A model generated the notes under the pieces. That model did not search any database. It saw nothing but the letters and a program-made list of their open reading frames with translations, and was not told the DNA's origin. Made by a program: the position numbers and the translations under genes. From Chloroflexota bacterium (GTDB lineage: Bacteria; Chloroflexota; UBA11872; VXOZ01), in the NCBI GenBank assembly GCA_026710945.1, contig JAPOQA010000041.1, positions 38,439-102,438 of the forward strand: DNA of 64,000 bases. Reading direction: 5' to 3'. This document shows, piece after piece, positions 54,019 to 62,837 of the stretch (position 1 is its first letter; each line of letters starts with the position of its first letter).

Positions 54019-55281
54019 ATGGCTAACTTGCCCAGTATGGTTCACGTGCGACAGCGCTTCTCTACGGACCAGATCGAAGACCTCACGGGTACCATACGCG
54101 CCGAGTTGTCGCGGGTGGGCCTGGACAGAGTCGTTGTCCCCGGCATGGAAGTCGCTATCACGGCCGGCAGCCGTGGCATTACCCGCATTCCGGAGATCAT
54201 CCGCACGGTAGCTGAGGCGGTGCGAGCGGCCGGCGCTACCCCTTTCATCGTGCCGGCCATGGGTAGCCACGGCGGCGCTATTGCGGAGGGGCAGGCTGCT
54301 GTGCTGCGGGACTACGGCATCACCGAAGAGTCCACGGGAGCAGAAGTCCGCGCCACGATGGACGTGGCAAACCTGGGCACAACGGCAAACGGCGCCACGG
54401 TCTACTTTGATCGCAACGCCTATAGCGCCGACGCAGTGATTGTCGTTGCTCGCGTGAAGCCCCACACCAGTTTCCGCGGCCCGGTGGAGAGCGGCCTCTG
54501 CAAGATGATAACGGTGGGCCTGGGCAAGCAGAAGGGCGCGGAGCAGATGCACGCCCACGGCTTGGCGGAGACCATTCCGCAGGCCGCCGCCCATGCAATT
54601 GAGAAGTCGAATATCGTCCTCGGCCTCGGCGTCGTCGAAAACGGCTACGACCAACCACACACGATCAGGGCTGCCCTGGCGGAAGACATCTACGAGACCG
54701 ATAGAGAACTGCAGACCCTTTCAAAGACCCTCTTGCCGCGCGTGCCGTTCGATGAGCTTGATCTCCTCATAGTGGACGTGATGGGCAAGAACATCTCGGG
54801 AGCGGGCATGGATCCAAACGTCATTGGGCTTAACCGCGGCATGACTATGGACCGTCACCCCAACTACAAGCGTGTGCTGGTGCGCGACCTGACGCCGGAA
54901 TCGCACGGCAATGCGGTGGGCATCGGCCACGCCGACTTCGTGACGAAACGTCTGGCCGACAAGATCAACTACTACGATCTTTACATGAACGCCCTCACCG
55001 CCAACAACCCGGCCGTGGCCAAGATTCCCATTACTCTGGAGACAGACAAGGTCGCTATAGAGACGGCCTTCAAGTCGGCCTGCACCGACGTGGCGGAGCC
55101 CCGCGTCGCCCGCATCTACAGCACGCTCCATTTAGAGTATCTCCTCTTCTCCGAGGCGCTCATTCCCATGGCGCAGGAGAACCCCGACCTGGAAATTCTC
55201 GACAAGCCCTATGAGTGGCAGTTCGACGCTGCCGGCAATCTGGTAGAGGCCGGACTGCTCCACCAGCCGCAGAGCGCTTAG
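54019..55281 (+). CDS. LarA-like / DUF2088 lactate racemase-domain protein
   Basis: A 420-residue member of the LarA N-terminal-domain family. It has VEVAITAGSRG-like AITAGSRGITRIPEIIR near residue 50, PFIVPAMGSHGG near 75, VVARVKPHTSFRGPVESGLCKM near 145, and NVIGLNRG. LarA needs a nickel-pincer cofactor made by LarB, C and E; none of these genes is nearby. It may thus be a LarA-like isomerase with another substrate. ATG 54019 has GAGGAG 6 bases upstream. Confidence 0.85.
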   Translation: MANLPSMVHVRQRFSTDQIEDLTGTIRAELSRVGLDRVVVPGMEVAITAGSRGITRIPEIIRTVAEAVRAAGATPFIVPAMGSHGGAIAEGQAAVLRDYGITEESTGAEVRATMDVANLGTTANGATVYFDRNAYSADAVIVVARVKPHTSFRGPVESGLCKMITVGLGKQKGAEQMHAHGLAETIPQAAAHAIEKSNIVLGLGVVENGYDQPHTIRAALAEDIYETDRELQTLSKTLLPRVPFDELDLLIVDVMGKNISGAGMDPNVIGLNRGMTMDRHPNYKRVLVRDLTPESHGNAVGIGHADFVTKRLADKINYYDLYMNALTANNPAVAKIPITLETDKVAIETAFKSACTDVAEPRVARIYSTLHLEYLLFSEALIPMAQENPDLEILDKPYEWQFDAAGNLVEAGLLHQPQSA

Positions 55282-55581
55282 ACGAGAGACCCAGGCAGCA
55301 CGTCCACGCGGGCGATGCTTGATGCCCCACGTGGCCCCCTTGATTGAACTGCTTTTATCGCTACTTTTATGTAGTCGAGCGATTGCCGCCATGGGTCGTG
55401 GCAGAAAGAGCCCAGCGACGTACGAAGGTGGGTTCCGTATTTCTGCGTCTTGGCAGAACCCTTGCATTAAGTGGTACTGCAATACCAACCATTCGCGTCT
55501 AGGAATAGTTCTCGAATGGTATAATTGCAAGGTGGAAGTTAGGATGTGGGATCGCGTTCGAGCCGGTGGGAAAGTCAGGAA
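55282..55581. other. Gene-free stretch, nothing recognised
   Basis: Short frames here lack support. AT-rich patches at about 55490-55530 could be the promoter of the small membrane protein gene. Confidence 0.35.
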
Positions 55582-55785
55582 GTGGAGATCAACGGGGAAT
55601 TCGCCGCAACAATAGGAACGATTATCGCCGCGGCCATAGGTCTGGTCTGGCGATTTGAGACTCGCACCTCTGGAATTGAGAGCCGGCTTGGGGGCCGCAT
55701 GACTGATCTGTCCGACTGGGTCTCTCGCATTGAGGGACTGCTTGAAGGCTACTTTAAGCAAGCAAGCGGACGTGAGGAAACTTGA
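55582..55785 (+). CDS. Small membrane protein with C-terminal helix
   Basis: A 67-residue protein starting with GTG (VEINGEFAATIGTIIAAAIGLVWRF). It has one membrane segment (about residues 6-22) and an amphipathic helix with SRIEGLLEGYF. The pattern is that of many short bacterial membrane proteins of unknown function. A close AGGA precedes the GTG. Codon use is consistent with a gene, but no homologue could be checked. Confidence 0.5.
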   Translation: MEINGEFAATIGTIIAAAIGLVWRFETRTSGIESRLGGRMTDLSDWVSRIEGLLEGYFKQASGREET

Positions 55786-55914
55786 GGGACGTGATAGATT
55801 CTCCATTTAGAAACGGCGGCTAGGCGTAGCAGCCTTGCTGCTTGGGATTCGAGCGATCACGATCCGGTGTCCGTGAAAACTGCAATTTCACTTTGAAGAA
55901 TCGCTGCCGTATGG

Positions 55915-55942
55915 TTGCCTGGGTCGTCCGGCATGATATGAT
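55915..55942 (+). promoter_or_regulatory. Promoter of ssrA (tmRNA)
   Basis: TTGCCT (55915-55920) and TATGAT (55937-55942) are separated by 16 bases, about 11 bases upstream of the tmRNA 5' end. Confidence 0.7.
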
Positions 55943-55953
55943 TAAGTATGTAT

Positions 55954-56327
55954 GGGGATGAGTGGATTCGACAGGGCTGGGAGGCCTGGAACTGCGAGCC
56001 GAGGTGCTATCACCCTCGTTAATCAGATAGCAACTTTTTTAAGTGCCAACAAGCACAATTTTGCTCTCGCGGCCTAAATAGAGCTGTGACGTCCATCTGC
56101 TCTTCCTCCGGTGAGCGCAGCGTGGGCGACCTTTCAGCCGGAGTGCCGCAGTCCATGCGGATATTATCCGCCGCCTTCGGGGACTGTGAAAGACAAACGG
56201 AGGCTAATTCTCAGAGGTTTTTGTCCGCTCGTGCTCTGGGAATGAAACCCAAAAGCTGACTACGCTCGTAGAGGTTGCAGGAAGAACAGCTTTGGACGGG
56301 GAGTTCGACCCTCCCCCATCTCCACCA
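55954..56327 (+). ncRNA. ssrA: tmRNA, with encoded CCA
   Basis: Rescues stalled ribosomes by adding a degradation tag. The tRNA-like 5' end GGGGATGAGTGGATTCGACA and 3' end TTCGACCCTCCCCCATCTCC, followed by ACCA, are diagnostic. GGGGATG pairs with CATCTCC. The tag frame begins GCC at 56045 and ends TAA at 56075-56077, encoding ANKHNFALAA. Length is 374 nt. ClpXP (23.5-25.5 kb) would degrade the tagged proteins. Confidence 0.97.
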
Positions 56328-56568
56328 AAGAGACAGTCAATTGCATTTTGCCCTATAGACTACCGGCGGCTTGCACCAATTGTCCGGGCATGACGAGGCT
56401 GTCTACGTTGTGGCATGGCTGCCGCTAGACGGTGATTCTAAGTTCTTGAGACTAGTGTTTCACTGTGTGGCAGAAGACGTTAATCTGAGGCTCGTTATGC
56501 TATAATGCCGTTGCGAGGAGCTGACTCAAGAGCATTTCGCGTTAGGTTGGAAGAAAGAGAGCGACAAC

Positions 56569-56865
56569 GTGATTACGGTTACGGACTTGGCGGCGGCTGA
56601 ATTACAGCGGCTTATGACGGATAACGACATGGATGATGCCAAGCTGCGCATCTTTGTGCAGAGCGAGTGCGGCTGCGGCAAGGTGAACTTCGGCATGGGC
56701 TTCGACCAGCAGGTTGAAGATAACGATCAGGTGGTAGACTCTTCCGGGGTCGGGGTGGTGATGGATCCGCAGGCGTTCGCGGCGCTGGATGGCGCATCAG
56801 TAGAATTTGTGAGTGAAGGCGCGCGCCGCGGTTTTACCATAAGCGGGGTGGATACCGCCGGCTGA
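56569..56865 (+). CDS. HesB/IscA-like iron-sulfur protein with altered cysteines
   Basis: A 98-residue protein of the A-type carrier fold (ITVTDLAAAELQRLM, then GVGVVMDPQAFAALDGASVEFVSEGARRGFTI). It has Cys34-Gly-Cys36 in ECGCGKVNF at the first-cysteine position. Canonical IscA has Cys35 and a C-terminal Cys-x-Cys; the latter is absent, as the protein ends just there. It may carry a cluster by a different arrangement or do another job. Start is GTG with an AAGAAAGAGAG stretch upstream. Confidence 0.85.
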   Translation: MITVTDLAAAELQRLMTDNDMDDAKLRIFVQSECGCGKVNFGMGFDQQVEDNDQVVDSSGVGVVMDPQAFAALDGASVEFVSEGARRGFTISGVDTAG

Positions 56866-56898
56866 GGCGGCGGTAAATAGAAAGCCCGTGTAGGCTTT
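56853..56898 (+). other. Hairpins at the end of the HesB-like gene
   Basis: TACCGCCG/CGGCGGTA (56853-56875) folds over the stop codon and AAAGCC/GGCTTT (56881-56898) follows. Neither has a U tract, so they are more likely mRNA-stabilising structures than terminators. Confidence 0.4.
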
Positions 56899-56921
56899 CA
56901 CCAAGGCAAGATCGGACACTG

Positions 56922-56970
56922 AGGAGCATTCGGCTTTTCCTGGCTGAACAGGAAGCGGAATGCTCCTTTC
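56922..56970. terminator. Strong terminator-like hairpin
   Basis: Arms AGGAGCATTC and GAATGCTCCT (outer 10 bp) enclose an inner CTTTTCCTG/CAGGAAG stem with GCTGAA loop. It is followed by TTCGCTTT. It lies after the HesB-like gene and before the opposite-facing alcohol dehydrogenase end, so it may act in both directions. Confidence 0.7.
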
Positions 56971-57365
56971 GCTTTGTCGTCAGCAACGCGTCAGAAGTGT
57001 GCGGAATCTTGCGCTGCGGCCTGCCGTTGGCCATGATCTTGGAAAGGCGCGGTCCCAGGGGCAACAACTGCGGCGCTGCCGAAGATGTCGTGTATCCACA
57101 CTGCAGCCCCTCACAGTCTGCCCATGCTGCTTGGCATCAGCGCGCTCCAGAGCGTGCCCTGCCATCCCCGGACCCTGGGCTCGCTGGAACACTTTCACCG
57201 CTCGCTCAGGTGCGAGGAGCTCACCGGCCGCAACTCTTCAATCCTCGCGCACTGCCGGCATGCATTCGACACCTGGCGCGACTTCGCAGACTGAGGGCAG
57301 CCTGATCAACCTGAAGCGCCTTCACTCTGCCCTCGATATTGAAACTCCGGTATTGCCAACAGGAT
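56971..57365. other. Gene-free stretch, nothing recognised
   Basis: Several overlapping short frames exist on both strands, but none has a ribosome-binding site and recognisable domain. No RNA gene was identified. Confidence 0.4.
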
Positions 57366-58535
57366 CTACACGTCCGCGCGCCGGTCTTCCCAGGCATGCC
57401 AGTAGAGGGTCTCGATTTCCTCATGCGATGCTTGGCGGGGGTTGCTGGCAGCGTTGGGGTCTTGCGAGCCGTTGGCAACCATGTGGGGAAGCGCTTGGGA
57501 CAATTGCTCTTTCGTTACCCCAACTTCCTGTAGTGATGCCGGTATGCCGGCCTGGGTACGCAGCTTTTTCAGGGCCTCGACGAGGCAGGCAATAGGTCTA
57601 TCTCCGCCCAGGCCAAGCCGCGCGGCCAGGTCGGTGTAGAGAGTTGCGGCTGCCTGCGCGTTGAAGGCGACGACGTGCGGCAAGAGCAGCGCATTGGCGC
57701 GGCCATGGGAGATGCCGAAAGCCGGCGTGACTTGGTGCGAAAGCGCGTGGCACAGTCCCAGTCCGGCGCGCATGGTAGCGCCGGCCATGGTCGCGGCCAC
57801 GTGCATCTCGGCGCGGGCCGGCGAGTTTTTTGACTGTTGCACGGAAGCGGGCAGGTGCGTCATGACTGCCGCAATCGCCGCGCTTGCCAGCCCTTGCGTC
57901 ACGCGGTGGGATTCCACACAGGCGTACGATTCTACCGCATGCGCCAGCGCGTCGTAGCCGCTGTCTGCCGCCACGTGGGGCGGCATGGTGGCCGGCACGG
58001 CCGGATCGAGGATGGCCGCGTCGGGCGGGCCGGTAAAGAGAATACGTTTAACCGGGGGTTGAGCGGCGGTCTCTGTAATCACCGCTCCCCGGCTGACTTC
58101 CGAGCCGGTGCCGCTGGTGGAGGGAATGGCGATGCAAGCGATCCGGCCGGCCTCGCGCGGCGGCGGATTGAAGCCCGCGGCCACGAGCTCCGGCACGGAT
58201 GTGTTTGGGGTTTCGCAAGCGGCGCGGATAGTCTTGGTGACATCCAGCGTAGAGCCGCCGCCCAGGCCGACGATCGTATCTGGCGCAAACTCCTCGGCAA
58301 GTGCCACGCCCGCGGCGCAGGTCTCCTGCGATGGGTCGGGCTCGACGGCGTCGAATATGGTCGTGGCTGCGCCCGCCTGGCGCGCCAAGCCACAAACGCG
58401 CTCGGTGAAGCCCAACTGCGTCATCGCGGGATCCGCCACCACCATCACCCGCTTGCCGCAGAGCGACGGCAGCACGTCTAACGCGCCGTCTCCAAGATGA
58501 ATCTCAGTGGCGATTGAAAACGACCGGATGTCCAT
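57366..58535 (-). CDS. Iron-containing alcohol dehydrogenase
   Basis: A 389-residue group III alcohol dehydrogenase. It has RVMVVADPAM at the cofactor end, GLGGGSTLDVTKTI (NAD(P) binding), and GTGSEVSRGAVIT. Metal-ligand histidines are in LGLCHALSHQVTPAFGISHGRANALLLPHV. It is similar in style to maleylacetate reductases and hydroxyacid-oxoacid transhydrogenases; substrate unknown. ATG 58535 has GGAG 8 bases upstream. An upstream ATG at 58622 would add 29 unlikely residues. Confidence 0.92.
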   Translation of the reverse strand: MDIRSFSIATEIHLGDGALDVLPSLCGKRVMVVADPAMTQLGFTERVCGLARQAGAATTIFDAVEPDPSQETCAAGVALAEEFAPDTIVGLGGGSTLDVTKTIRAACETPNTSVPELVAAGFNPPPREAGRIACIAIPSTSGTGSEVSRGAVITETAAQPPVKRILFTGPPDAAILDPAVPATMPPHVAADSGYDALAHAVESYACVESHRVTQGLASAAIAAVMTHLPASVQQSKNSPARAEMHVAATMAGATMRAGLGLCHALSHQVTPAFGISHGRANALLLPHVVAFNAQAAATLYTDLAARLGLGGDRPIACLVEALKKLRTQAGIPASLQEVGVTKEQLSQALPHMVANGSQDPNAASNPRQASHEEIETLYWHAWEDRRADV

Positions 58536-58959
58536 AAGCACTGCTCCTTCTGCTTGGAAGTAATAGCAATTTGCAAGCTGACAAGAGATTGGCAATTGCA
58601 GGAGGTTCTTTCTACCAAGCACAATGTAGCGCCGCTGGTGGAATGTCCCACCTACGCCGTAGTATAAGGCAATGCTTAGCTAGAGAATGAAGTCATCAAT
58701 TCGTGGGAATTCTGGCGATAGCATGATATGTCTTTCGTGAGTGGCCCACCAGGCCCTGGTCATCCACTACTCAGCGAGTTCCCGCAGGCCGCGCCTCCTC
58801 TGGTACCATTGGATTAGTAAGAATGTTAGGGATTGGTGTAGCTTTTGCCCGCCAAACTGCACGAACTAGAGATAGCGATCACCCAAACAACAAGCCACTG
58901 AATACTAGATTGCCTTTCCGCGCAAGCGGGATGCCATCCTTTCACAATAGAGAACTGTC
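58536..58959. other. Gene-free stretch upstream of the ATPase gene
   Basis: A degenerate TTCCGCGCAAGCGGGATGCC palindrome at about 58917-58937 belongs to the TCATTCCCGCG family. No gene or RNA recognised. Confidence 0.4.
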
Positions 58960-60318
58960 GTGATTACGTCGCTCCGCCTGGTCAACTTTAAGAACTTTGC
59001 CGACGAGACGCTTCACCTCGGCCCTTTTACCCTCATCGTCGGCGCCAACGCCAGCGGCAAGAGCAACATTCGTGATGCATTTCGATTCATTCTTGGCCTT
59101 AGCCTCAACTACACCTTGGCAGAGATTCTTGGTGGGAAATACGGCGCGGAATGGCAGCCGATACGTGGCGCCCCCAATGAAATCATCCGCTTTGGACAGG
59201 ATGATTTCTTCTTGGAAGTCGAGATGACACCTGCAAGGCTTCTCATGCCGAGCGTAAAGAGCCTACGCTATTCTGTTCGGATCCAACGAGAAGATACTTG
59301 CGGCGGTCGCTTTCGAGTCGCAGCCGAATCATTAGCTGCTGATCCGGCTACAGCCGACTCAATAGTTTCGGGGACACTATACACTAGCAGCCTGCCGCCG
59401 GATACCAGTGCTGGGCCGCAAGAGAGAGATCTAAATCTACGCCTCTTCTTCCCAACAAAGAACAGACCAGACGAGTCGATAGATGTGGCATCGGATCGAT
59501 CTGGTCTTAGCCAGTTACCCACACAGCTTTATGATCATCTCCTGGAGAGTAAGGAAAGAATCGACAGCGCAGATTGGACTAAGGAGATCCCGGGTAAGAC
59601 GAAGGCGGGTTGGGGATGGCTAGAAGTCTCTCTAAAACTCTTTGGGATTCGTCTTTTCGAGATGTCACCGGAACGCATGCGGCAGCCTTCCGTCTCGGGC
59701 GCTACCAGATTGGGAGACACTGGCGACAATCTGGCCACATTGCTCGAGGCAATCTGCAGCAATCCCCAGCGCAAGAATGTCCTTCTTTCATGGTTGCATG
59801 AACTTACCCCAATGGACGTGAGTGACTTGACGTTTCCACGCGATCCCAGCGGTCGGATCCATCTCCAGATCCAGGAGGCGAACGGGAGAAGTGTGTCAGC
59901 CTATAGTGCGTCTGATGGCACGCTGCGGTTTCTTGGCATGTTGGCCGCACTGTTGAATGAGGAATTCGAGGGTCTATACTTCTTCGAGGAAATTGACAAT
60001 GGCATTCATCCGGCGCGCTTACATCTATTGTTAGACCTCATCGAACGCCAAACCGCGAAAGGGAAGATTCAGGTGATTGCCACCACACATTCGCCTGACG
60101 TACTCAATCTCATTAGTGACACAACCTTTGAGAATACTTCTGTTGTATATCGCGACGAGGATTCCGCAGATGCCGTCATACGGCGGGTAGCGGAGCTACC
60201 CAATGCCAGAGAGTTGCGGAAGTCCCAGGGCTTGGGACGCCTTCACGCTGGTGGATGGATGGAGAACATCCTGTCATTCGCGGAGGCGGATAGGGAAGAT
60301 CAGAAGGACAGAGAATGA
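58960..60318 (+). CDS. SMC/OLD-type AAA ATPase, candidate defence protein
   Basis: A 452-residue ABC-type ATPase of the RecF/OLD/AAA_21 group. Walker A GANASGKS is at residues 28-35, the signature SASDGTLR at 316-323, Walker B LYFFEEIDNG at 339-348, and the switch His in TTHSPD at 375-380. The long middle region is not recognised. It starts with GTG and weak ribosome-binding support. The stop overlaps the next gene by 4 bp (ATGA). OLD, PARIS and Gabija-like phage-defence systems pair such ATPases with Toprim nucleases, and the neighbour fits that pattern. Confidence 0.88.
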   Translation: MITSLRLVNFKNFADETLHLGPFTLIVGANASGKSNIRDAFRFILGLSLNYTLAEILGGKYGAEWQPIRGAPNEIIRFGQDDFFLEVEMTPARLLMPSVKSLRYSVRIQREDTCGGRFRVAAESLAADPATADSIVSGTLYTSSLPPDTSAGPQERDLNLRLFFPTKNRPDESIDVASDRSGLSQLPTQLYDHLLESKERIDSADWTKEIPGKTKAGWGWLEVSLKLFGIRLFEMSPERMRQPSVSGATRLGDTGDNLATLLEAICSNPQRKNVLLSWLHELTPMDVSDLTFPRDPSGRIHLQIQEANGRSVSAYSASDGTLRFLGMLAALLNEEFEGLYFFEEIDNGIHPARLHLLLDLIERQTAKGKIQVIATTHSPDVLNLISDTTFENTSVVYRDEDSADAVIRRVAELPNARELRKSQGLGRLHAGGWMENILSFAEADREDQKDRE

Positions 60319-60869
60319 AGGTCCTCCTGATCCCTGAAGACTTCCGAAACGACCAGCACATTTTGAAGCCAATCTTTGAAAGGTTGTTTCGTGAAATTGG
60401 GAGATCATCTTTGCGCGTAGAGGTTTGTCTTGACCCTTTGCTTGGCGGAGTAACTGAGGCATTGAAATCGGAGCGCTTGCAGGAAATCGTCGATCAGTAC
60501 CCAAAGATAGACATCTTCATTCTTTGCGTAGACCGCGACGGAATCGTGGGTAGGCGCCAAAGGCTTGACCAGATCGAAGACGAGTTTGGAGACGCCTTCT
60601 TTGCGGAGAACGCTTGGGAAGAAATCGAGACGTGGGTACTGGCTGGATTGGAACTGCCTACAGGCTGGAGTTGGCGGGAAGTCCGCGCAGAAGTCAGTGT
60701 GAAAGAAAGATACTTTGAACCATTTGCCGCTGAGCGTAAGTTATCGGATGCGCCCGGCGGCGGTCGGAGAGAGTTAGGTGAAGAGGCTGCACGCCATATA
60801 GACGCGATCCGCTTAAAGTGCCCTGAAGACTTCGATTGCCTTGCCCGGCGTCTTGAGGCCGCAATCTGA
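60315..60869 (+). CDS. Toprim-like / DUF4276-like partner of the ATPase
   Basis: A 184-residue protein. Acidic residues are placed as in Toprim nucleases: Glu8 (LLIPEDF) and Asp73-x-Asp75 (LCVDRDG), then WEEIETWVLAG near residue 105, typical of DUF4276/DUF4435-like proteins. It overlaps the ATPase gene by 4 bp and so is certainly co-expressed. Predicted activity is metal-dependent nucleic-acid cleavage, but this rests on motif spacing only. The pair is the best novel-system candidate in the window. Confidence 0.7.
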   Translation: MKVLLIPEDFRNDQHILKPIFERLFREIGRSSLRVEVCLDPLLGGVTEALKSERLQEIVDQYPKIDIFILCVDRDGIVGRRQRLDQIEDEFGDAFFAENAWEEIETWVLAGLELPTGWSWREVRAEVSVKERYFEPFAAERKLSDAPGGGRRELGEEAARHIDAIRLKCPEDFDCLARRLEAAI

Positions 60870-60950
60870 GTGAAATAGCTGAGTGGCATGCAGAAATTGG
60901 CACTTGGAATTGAACGTATTCTGTCTAAGGTTACCCTGAAAGGACTGCCG

Positions 60951-62795
60951 ATGGCTACAACGACACCGCGAAGTACCTCGGTTGAGCTCGAAGCTGTTGG
61001 TGAGAACGGGCTGCTCCGTGTGTCTGCGCTGGCGGACTTGCAGGAGCAGGGCGTTGTGACGGCGACGGGGCAGGGGCATACCATTGCCGTGTTCTGGCAT
61101 AACGAGCAGGCGTACGCCGTGGACAATCGCTGTCCCCATATGGGCTTTCCGCTGGCGCGGGGTATCTGCGAGGACGGTGTGCTGACCTGTTACTGGCACT
61201 ACGCGCGTTTCGACCTTGATTCCGGCGGCGCATTCGATATCTGGGCCGGTGACGTGCGCACCTATCCCGTTTCCGTGCGCGACGGCGCGGTGTGGGTAGA
61301 CCTGCGCGAGACAGAGAACGTAGACGAGCGGTACGCGCAGGAGGCGACTCGCCTGGCAAAGGCATTGGAACAGGGCATTTCGCTCAACCAAGCAAAAGCC
61401 GTGTTGGCTTTGCTTGATCTGAAACCCGCGGACGCCACGAAGCGAATTGTCGCAACTACCGCCGCATACGGACTAAAAAGAGGATCGAGCCGCAATCCGG
61501 GGGGTTGGGGAGACGGTCTCACTATCCTCACGGCTATGGCAAACCTGCAGCCGCATCTCCTGGCAGACGACCGGCCGCTCTCCCTCTACCACGGCACGCG
61601 CCGCGTGAGCGACGACGCTATGAACCGGCAGGAGCGGATCATGCTCGATCCGCTGCCTACCGAGGCGATACCGAGCGGGCGCTTGAAGCGTTGGTTTCGG
61701 GAATACGTCGAGGTGCGCGACGCGGACGCGGCTGAGCGCACGCTGCGCACGGCCATAGCAGCGGGCTGGACGCCGGAGCAATTGCTCGACATGCTGGCCG
61801 CCGCTGCCACGGACCACTACTACCGCGACTTCTCCCACGTCATAGATACGCTGGCAAAGGCTGCGGAACTCTTGGACATCATCGGTTGGGAGCATGCTGC
61901 GGACGTGTTGCCTGCCCTCACCAGCCAGTGGGCGCAAGCGACGCGGGAAGAAGAGCGAAACACCTGGCACCGCCCGGAGAACCTTGTGGCAATTGTAGAA
62001 TCGGCGGAGGCAGAGCTCGAAACAGCGATTGACCTTACGGCGCAGCCTAAGGGCGGATGGGACGACGATCTGGTCGAGGCGTTACTTGGCGACGATCCGC
62101 AGGCCGGCTCCGCTGCGCTGCTGGCGGCTTTTCGAGAGGGCTTGGCCCTGGCGGATGCAGCACAGGCGCTGGCGTATGCCGCGGCGTTGCGTCTCACGCG
62201 CTTTGCCGTCAGCAATGAGTTCGGCGATTGGGATACGGCCCTGCACCACTTCACCTACTGCGCGTCCCTGGCCCAAGTCGCCAAACGCGCGCCGTCCGTG
62301 GAACTGGCGCGCGGCGTGCTGCACGGCGCGATGGTGGTGTATCAAGCCCGCTTCCTCAATATGCCTGCGGCGCGTCTGCCTAATGCAAAGACCTTAGCAG
62401 CGTTGCCAGCCGACCCCGCTGTCTTGCAGGAACAACTGCTGGCGTACTGCGAACGGCAAGGCGGCGTGGATGAGGCCGGTGCGGTGACCTATCGCTATCT
62501 GACGCTCGGCCATGAGCCGGCGGCCTTGATTGCAACTCTTGGCCATGCGGTCCTGCGCGAAGACCCCGGCTTCCACGACTTTCAAATGCTGGAAGAAGGG
62601 GTGCACTTGGCGCAGGACCTCGCCGAATCCGGTCACGCTGATGCCTCATACCAGACGCTGGTAGCAATTGCCCGCTGGCAGGCGGCCCACGCCCCTACCC
62701 GCCGCGCCACCACGCAGACGTACACCATCGCTCGCCGCCTTCATAGAGGCGAGGCCGTGTATGCCGATGCCGATGACAACGGCAGCGGATCGTGA
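60951..62795 (+). CDS. Rieske [2Fe-2S] domain fused to a long helical domain
   Basis: A 614-residue protein. Residues 20-110 form a Rieske domain with Cys61-x-His63 (CPHMGFPL) and Cys80-x2-His83 (CYWHYARFDL), spaced C-x-H-x16-C-x2-H as in ferredoxin-type Rieske proteins. Residues from about 120 to the end are helical, rich in Ala, Leu, Glu and His, with no recognised family. It may be an electron-transfer subunit of an oxygenase or a sensor. ATG 60951 is used because MATTTPRS begins the domain; an ATG at 60888 adds 21 residues. It is 81 bp after the Toprim-like gene, on the same strand. Confidence 0.85.
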   Translation: MATTTPRSTSVELEAVGENGLLRVSALADLQEQGVVTATGQGHTIAVFWHNEQAYAVDNRCPHMGFPLARGICEDGVLTCYWHYARFDLDSGGAFDIWAGDVRTYPVSVRDGAVWVDLRETENVDERYAQEATRLAKALEQGISLNQAKAVLALLDLKPADATKRIVATTAAYGLKRGSSRNPGGWGDGLTILTAMANLQPHLLADDRPLSLYHGTRRVSDDAMNRQERIMLDPLPTEAIPSGRLKRWFREYVEVRDADAAERTLRTAIAAGWTPEQLLDMLAAAATDHYYRDFSHVIDTLAKAAELLDIIGWEHAADVLPALTSQWAQATREEERNTWHRPENLVAIVESAEAELETAIDLTAQPKGGWDDDLVEALLGDDPQAGSAALLAAFREGLALADAAQALAYAAALRLTRFAVSNEFGDWDTALHHFTYCASLAQVAKRAPSVELARGVLHGAMVVYQARFLNMPAARLPNAKTLAALPADPAVLQEQLLAYCERQGGVDEAGAVTYRYLTLGHEPAALIATLGHAVLREDPGFHDFQMLEEGVHLAQDLAESGHADASYQTLVAIARWQAAHAPTRRATTQTYTIARRLHRGEAVYADADDNGSGS

Positions 62796-62837
62796 GAGCT
62801 TTAGCTGAGTTGAAATAGCGGCACCTGCCCGCGCTCG

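Noticed and set aside
56863..56880. Possible selenocysteine at the TGA ending the HesB-like gene
   Set aside because: Reading through gives only GGGK before TAG, with no Cys-x-Cys-like motif and no SECIS-like hairpin with GGU.
57085..57294. A 69-residue plus-strand frame after the HesB-like gene
   Set aside because: It has no ribosome-binding site or known domain, and competing frames occur on both strands.
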